In this document: positions 60,617 through 64,000 of the stretch, piece after piece | How the letters are laid out: every line of letters begins with the position of its first letter | Numbering within the stretch: position 1 is the first letter of the stretch | NCBI RefSeq assembly: GCF_014698145.1 | Contig: NZ_JACJSM010000012.1 | Coordinates: forward strand, 1 to 64,000 | Source: Oscillatoria sp. FACHB-1406 | GTDB taxonomy: Bacteria; Cyanobacteriota; Cyanobacteriia; Cyanobacteriales; Spirulinaceae | DNA length: 64,000 bases | Reading direction: 5' to 3' | Notes under the pieces: generated by a model | What the model was told of the DNA's origin: nothing | What the model saw: the letters and a program-made list of their open reading frames with translations, nothing else | Databases searched by the model: none | Position numbers and translations under genes: made by a program

Positions 60617-61732
60617 TTACTGGAATTCGGGGAAAATTTGCCCGCTTCCTCGGATTAACGTTTCACCCCTCTGCGGTTGTAGGGCGGGACGCTGAGGATC
60701 GATCGCGATCCAATTACAAATTTCATCGGTTTTAAACCCAAAAGCCATCGGGCGCTGCACTCCCGGCAAAACTTGCAAATCGTAAAGTTCTGTAATCATC
60801 CCCTCAATTTGAATCCAATGATCGATATTGCCGGTTTTTATATTAATAATTGCAATGCCGCATTGACTTTCTGCTTCTTTTGTAGTCAAACGTTCATCCA
60901 AAGTTAGCTCCGAAAAAGCGCCTTCTCGCCTCGGTTTAGACAGTCCCACCAACGCCCAATCCTTATAAAAAGTCAATCCTCGCGCGTAACCGGGACAAAA
61001 CGCGATCGCCTCAAAAACGCCTCGCTCTAAATCCACCGTTCCCAAATCCCCCGTTCCCGAGTTCAGCACCCATAACTGTCCGCGATACCAGCGCGGCGAA
61101 TGCGGCATCGACAAGGTATTTAAAATAATTTCATTGGTACTGACATCGATTAAACAGCCCCCGCTTTGGCGCTTTTTACGCCATCCCGCCGCCACATCCG
61201 AACGACTAATCGCCGTTACATAGCGCGGTTGTCCGTTAACCATCGCCAAACCGTTGAGGTGACAGCGATCCTCTGGGGCGAGCTTGTCAATGAAAGGGGG
61301 CTGCCAAAGTGGAGTAAAGTTATAGCGATCGCTCGTCGTCCCCAAACAGCTATAGAGCGTATTAACAAAAACGATTCGTCCTTCCCCATCGACGGCTAAA
61401 TCGTGAATGTCTAAATCCCCCGTTGTATGAGCCAAACGCGGCACATAGAGCTTATCGTAGCCGTTGTAATTTTCCCCGACAGCTAAAGTGTTTTCCAACT
61501 GCCAGATTTGATAGAGCGTGCTGAGATAAAGCCTATCTGGAGTGGCATAAAGTCCCATCGGGCGAGGGAACTGCCGCTCGAAAATCGAGAGTTCGCCTTC
61601 GGGTTTTAAACCGACAAAGAACAGGCAATGAGTTTGATAGGTACTAAACGCCAGACTAATCTGCTGCTCGTACAGCCAAGTGAGACAGTGACGAGAGCAA
61701 ATAAATTCTAAGGGGGGGGAGGGAGAATTCAA
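60617..61732 (-). CDS. TIGR03032 (DUF4915) family protein
   Basis: A 371-aa beta-propeller-like protein: LEFICSRHCLTWLYEQQISLAFSTYQTHCL (in part), FPRPMGLYATPDRLYLSTLYQIW, DIHDLAVDGEGRIVFVNTLYSCL, CHLNGLAMVNGQPRYVTA and MPHSPRWYRGQLWVLNSGTGDLG. These are the hallmarks of TIGR03032, a family of unknown function found mainly in cyanobacteria and proteobacteria, sometimes near surface proteins or glycosyltransferases. Here it is next to the FG-GAP/DUF4114 protein gene, on the same strand. Confidence 0.82.
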   Translation of the reverse strand: MNSPSPPLEFICSRHCLTWLYEQQISLAFSTYQTHCLFFVGLKPEGELSIFERQFPRPMGLYATPDRLYLSTLYQIWQLENTLAVGENYNGYDKLYVPRLAHTTGDLDIHDLAVDGEGRIVFVNTLYSCLGTTSDRYNFTPLWQPPFIDKLAPEDRCHLNGLAMVNGQPRYVTAISRSDVAAGWRKKRQSGGCLIDVSTNEIILNTLSMPHSPRWYRGQLWVLNSGTGDLGTVDLERGVFEAIAFCPGYARGLTFYKDWALVGLSKPRREGAFSELTLDERLTTKEAESQCGIAIINIKTGNIDHWIQIEGMITELYDLQVLPGVQRPMAFGFKTDEICNWIAIDPQRPALQPQRGETLIRGSGQIFPEFQ

Positions 61733-61757
61733 AATTCAAAATTCAAAATTTTAAATT
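61730..61757. repeat. Tandem aattcaa heptamers
   Basis: Four units of aattcaa/aattttaa just upstream of the TIGR03032 gene, of the same class as the other heptamer runs in this window. Confidence 0.75.
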
Positions 61758-61901
61758 ATTTTAACGGCTCGCAATCGAGTTGCTCGATGCGATCGAAAAG
61801 GGAGTTGCTCGAACGAACCCAAAAAAAAGAGGGCGAGGAAGCAATGATTTCCCCACCCTGTCGGATTAGTTGGTGTTTTTCAACTTGACAATTTCAACGA
61901 A

Positions 61902-62293
61902 TGGAGCCGAGCAGAGTCGAACTGCTGTCCAAACTGGGTATTAACCTCTCGCTCGTTCACAAGTTTAGCTCCTCTAATCCTCAGAGCGGGAATCGTTCCT
62001 TATCCCGAACGATGGGATTCTTGAATTAAGTCTTAGCTAACAAGTAATTCAAGAAACCTTGTTAGAGCGTCCGTTGGGGTTAGTTCTGCAATCTTTAACG
62101 GAGTCAAATTACAGATGCTCGAACCTGAAAGAGGTTAGATTAGGCAGCTACAGGAGCGGCTTTACGAGCAAAAGCTACGATGTTGTTTTTCGCAGTTACA
62201 TTTTTTTTGAGCCCGGGATTTGCGAGAGAAGACTCACTCTCGACTTGTATCACAATTCAGCGTTCGCCAGCCTGTCGAAACCATTACGGCCCC
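61902..62293 (-). ncRNA. ssrA: Transfer-messenger RNA (tmRNA)
   Basis: The 392-nt gene reads on the minus strand. The 5' end is GGGGCCGTAATGGTTTCGAC, the 3' end CTGCTCGGCTCC plus discriminator A, and 5' GGGGCCG pairs with 3' CGGCTCC. The T arm is GCAG-TTCGACT-CTGC. The resume codon GCG at 62191-62193 begins the tag AKNNIVAFARKAAPVAA, stop TAA at 62140-62142. Several pseudoknot stems (for example AATTCAAGAA/TTCTTGAATT) lie after the tag. With SmpB it rescues stalled ribosomes and tags proteins for degradation. It is one-piece, not permuted. Confidence 0.96.
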
Positions 62294-62304
62294 GCGTAGT
62301 TTTT

Positions 62305-62310
62305 ATTGTA
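62305..62310 (-). promoter_or_regulatory. -10 box of ssrA
   Basis: TACAAT on the minus strand ends 11 bases before the tmRNA 5' G, the right distance for a -10 element of a stable-RNA promoter. The -35 region is not obvious. Confidence 0.5.
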
Positions 62311-62348
62311 GCAGATGTGATGCTGTTAGGGAAGGTTTTAGTACAGTG

Positions 62349-62711
62349 CTAGGTTTTAGCGAGAAACTGAGTTTTTAAGCGAGGTACAAGCTCTAAGTCG
62401 GGAGTCATCGCCACGGCTAAAGCATTAACGAACAAGCAAGTACCTCCCAAACCGCTGAGAATGAAGGTAACGGGAGTCACGACTCCGATGACAAACCAAC
62501 TCGATACGTGGAGAAAGAGCAGCAGGGCAAAGACGCTAGCACAGGCGGCGGAAAGGCGGATACGATAGAGAGAGCCATCGAACAGGAACGCCCAAGCGGT
62601 ATGCCCGGTGGTAAAGAAGGTAGCAGGAACTAGAAATGCACAGATAGCGATGCAGTTCTGATGAGAAAAGTGAAGAAGTGTTGCGAGGTCGATCGCGGGC
62701 ATAAATTGCAT
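62349..62711 (-). CDS. Small membrane protein with four helices, unknown
   Basis: A 120-aa protein that is mostly hydrophobic: helices at about 6-28, 32-48, 52-72 and 76-103. It includes HFSHQNCIAICAFLVPATFF, and HTAWAF, followed by a short charged C-terminus. The pattern resembles small cyanobacterial thylakoid-type proteins, but the family is not recognised. It reads toward and ends 55 bases from the tmRNA gene on the same strand. Confidence 0.6.
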   Translation of the reverse strand: MQFMPAIDLATLLHFSHQNCIAICAFLVPATFFTTGHTAWAFLFDGSLYRIRLSAACASVFALLLFLHVSSWFVIGVVTPVTFILSGLGGTCLFVNALAVAMTPDLELVPRLKTQFLAKT

Positions 62712-62887
62712 TGTATTAAAGTACCAGAGTAGCCGGAGCAGTCAAAGCCTCTCCTATCTTAGCTCGACCATCAAAAGACGGGACAATAGTAGAAGGCAAA
62801 GAAAATGTTAAAGAATGTCACAAGCTCTCTCCGACGCGGTTTGGTAGGATACTGAAGTGTCGCAGTTTGCCCCGCTCGTATCCGTTC

Positions 62888-63412
62888 ATGGAAATTCCAT
62901 CCTTAGAAAGTTTGCCTTATCAGTCCTACCTCGATGCTGAGGGAAAAATTCCCGATGAGTTAACCGGGAAAATTGGAGTTTATGCGATTTTCGATCGCGC
63001 CCGCACCCTGCAACTCGCAAATTACTCCCGCAACGTCTATCTCAGTCTCAAACAGCACCTCACCCGAAAGCCGCACCAGTGCTACGAGTTTAAGCTGCAA
63101 ACCATCGAAAAGCCGAGCCGCACGATTTTAGAGGAAATCAAGCAAGCTTGGATTGCGGAAAACGGTAGCATTCCGCCGGGAAATAGCGATCGCGCCGTAG
63201 AATGGAATGAGGCGATCGATACCAAACCAGCGATGACTGAAGTCGAAAAAGCGACTTACGAAAAAAGCGAAGAACTCGCTAGAATCAAGCTGCTGAAAAC
63301 CGTAGCGCGGCGCGTCGAAGCCGAAATTTTAGAAACCTTAAAAGAGCGCGGAGCGCAAATGGAGTTTCGCTTCAATCCCAAGATAAAAGAACGAGGATTG
63401 CTCGATCTCTAG
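62888..63412 (+). CDS. GIY-YIG-like nuclease family protein
   Basis: A 174-aa protein from ATG 62888 (MEIPSLESLPYQSYLD). Residues ~30-110 look like a GIY-YIG domain: GKIGVYAIFDRARTLQLAN..., NVYLSLKQHL, CYEFKLQT, with YxI (GVYAI) in place of GIY and a Glu in ILEEIKQAWIAENG. The C-terminal ~115-174 is helical and charged. Similar cyanobacterial proteins are annotated as GIY-YIG nucleases of unknown role. The catalytic Arg is not certain, so activity is open. Confidence 0.7.
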   Translation: MEIPSLESLPYQSYLDAEGKIPDELTGKIGVYAIFDRARTLQLANYSRNVYLSLKQHLTRKPHQCYEFKLQTIEKPSRTILEEIKQAWIAENGSIPPGNSDRAVEWNEAIDTKPAMTEVEKATYEKSEELARIKLLKTVARRVEAEILETLKERGAQMEFRFNPKIKERGLLDL

Positions 63413-63612
63413 CTGCCGCGCCAACTAAGAAACTATCTTATCGACTGTTTTTTGGATAATTTTAGAGGGTAGAAACCGAGCGGACAAAGGCAGAGTCGAT
63501 TTTGAGGCGATTGCACCAAACCTGTAATTCGCCACCTTTACCCGCCCGACAATGGCTGCTTCTCTACTTCCATTAAGTTAAGAGCGCGAGCGATTGTTCA
63601 TTAAAGCCTAAC

Positions 63613-64000
63613 TTACGCCGGATAAATTCGCAGGCGACGATTCGGTTCTTCGCCGAAACTATCAGATTGCAGGCGATAATGTTCTACCAGTTCGTGCTGC
63701 ATTTTCCGCACTTGAGAAGAGCGCGGCAATAACTCCACCGGCTGTCCTTTGGGAATGACGATTTGTTCCACCGCCAAACGCGCTTCCTCTAGCGCCTCGA
63801 TTTCGTCATCGCTACCGTTCGCAGAAAAGAGGCGCAAATCGGGCGTATCGCCATCCCCCTCGCTGAAATCGTCCAGTCCGGCTAAACGCCGCAGCACGCG
63901 CGCAATTTGGGGCATTGTATTCGATTTGAGCGGGTGAATGGGAATTTGCCGCGCTTTGGCTAGGGTGCGAAGTTTGGCATGGTTTTTAATCTGCGATCGC
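63613..64000 (-). CDS. R3H-domain ATPase (Ycf45-like), C-terminal part
   Basis: The frame stays open from 63613 through the right edge, so this is the 3' end of a longer gene that starts beyond the window. The visible part reads RLKNHAKLRTLAKARQIPIH and SNTMPQIARVLRRL, then an acidic linker and a C-terminal R3H-like segment RSSQVRKMQHELVEHYRLQS followed by RRLRIYP. This is the C-terminus of Ycf45-type proteins, AAA ATPases with a single-strand nucleic-acid-binding R3H domain found in cyanobacteria and some plastids. Confidence 0.8.
   Translation of the reverse strand, partial: RSQIKNHAKLRTLAKARQIPIHPLKSNTMPQIARVLRRLAGLDDFSEGDGDTPDLRLFSANGSDDEIEALEEARLAVEQIVIPKGQPVELLPRSSQVRKMQHELVEHYRLQSDSFGEEPNRRLRIYPA

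Noticed and set aside
62059-62352. 97-codon plus-strand frame
   Set aside because: It overlaps the tmRNA gene on the opposite strand and has no family resemblance.

Overview
This 64 kb window is chromosomal DNA of a cyanobacterium. The evidence is: very frequent GCGATCGC (HIP1) octamers in host genes, a tmRNA with a typical cyanobacterial tag, Psb32/TPM and DUF2949 proteins, a Ycf45-type R3H ATPase at the right edge, FutA and FurB/Zur-type iron/zinc proteins, a lone XisI, and intergenic heptamer-type tandem repeats. I cannot place the genus.

Layout. 0-9.9 kb: the 3' part of an IS1634-type transposase; an SPFH lipoprotein with an overlapping small membrane protein; a fasciclin protein; an epoxide-hydrolase-like enzyme; an AI-2E permease; a homocysteine-biosynthesis (HcyBio/DUF39) protein; two fused remnants of YcaO cyclodehydratase genes; and an amidohydrolase. 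10-22.7 kb: a 1796-aa kinase/ATPase/GAF/SpoIIE-phosphatase protein, a TPR protein, an alpha/beta hydrolase, a PEP-synthase-like protein and RadC.

22.9-28.4 kb: a compact 5.4 kb integrative element in a tRNA-Val(CAC) gene. It is bounded by 82-bp direct repeats (attL/attR). It has a tyrosine integrase, paired TGTGACC sites 11 bp apart next to both ends, two clusters of GTTGTAC/GTACAAC boxes, two small RHH-like genes, a SprT-like protein that has lost its metal-binding residues, three further accessory genes, and a structured non-coding region containing a tRNA T-arm-like hairpin. No replication or packaging gene is recognisable. This is the strongest candidate for an undescribed system.

28.5-41.4 kb: a J-domain protein translationally coupled to MutL, two VapBC-type toxin-antitoxin pairs, FolB, an orphan antitoxin, aconitase B, and then an accessory stretch rich in repeats: an orphan XisI, two MITE-like elements, and an AT-rich cassette (GmrSD-like DUF262/HNH nuclease plus HigA-like protein) flanked by direct repeats, whose insertion coincides with the truncated end of another antitoxin gene. 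One ~193-bp repeat in this stretch has an inverted copy 20 kb away at 57.9 kb.

41.4-64 kb: DprA, FutA, an NfeD-like protein, DUF2949, a FurB/Zur-type regulator, Psb32, a two-partner secretion locus (TpsA, Spy-like chaperone, TpsB), CobH, MazG, a DUF2157 membrane protein, glutaredoxin, a NUDIX hydrolase, DusA, a secreted FG-GAP/polyproline/DUF4114 protein, a TIGR03032-type protein, the tmRNA gene (ssrA), a small membrane protein, a GIY-YIG-like protein, and the C-terminal part of a Ycf45-like ATPase running off the edge. All family names come from reading motifs by eye; no database search was run.
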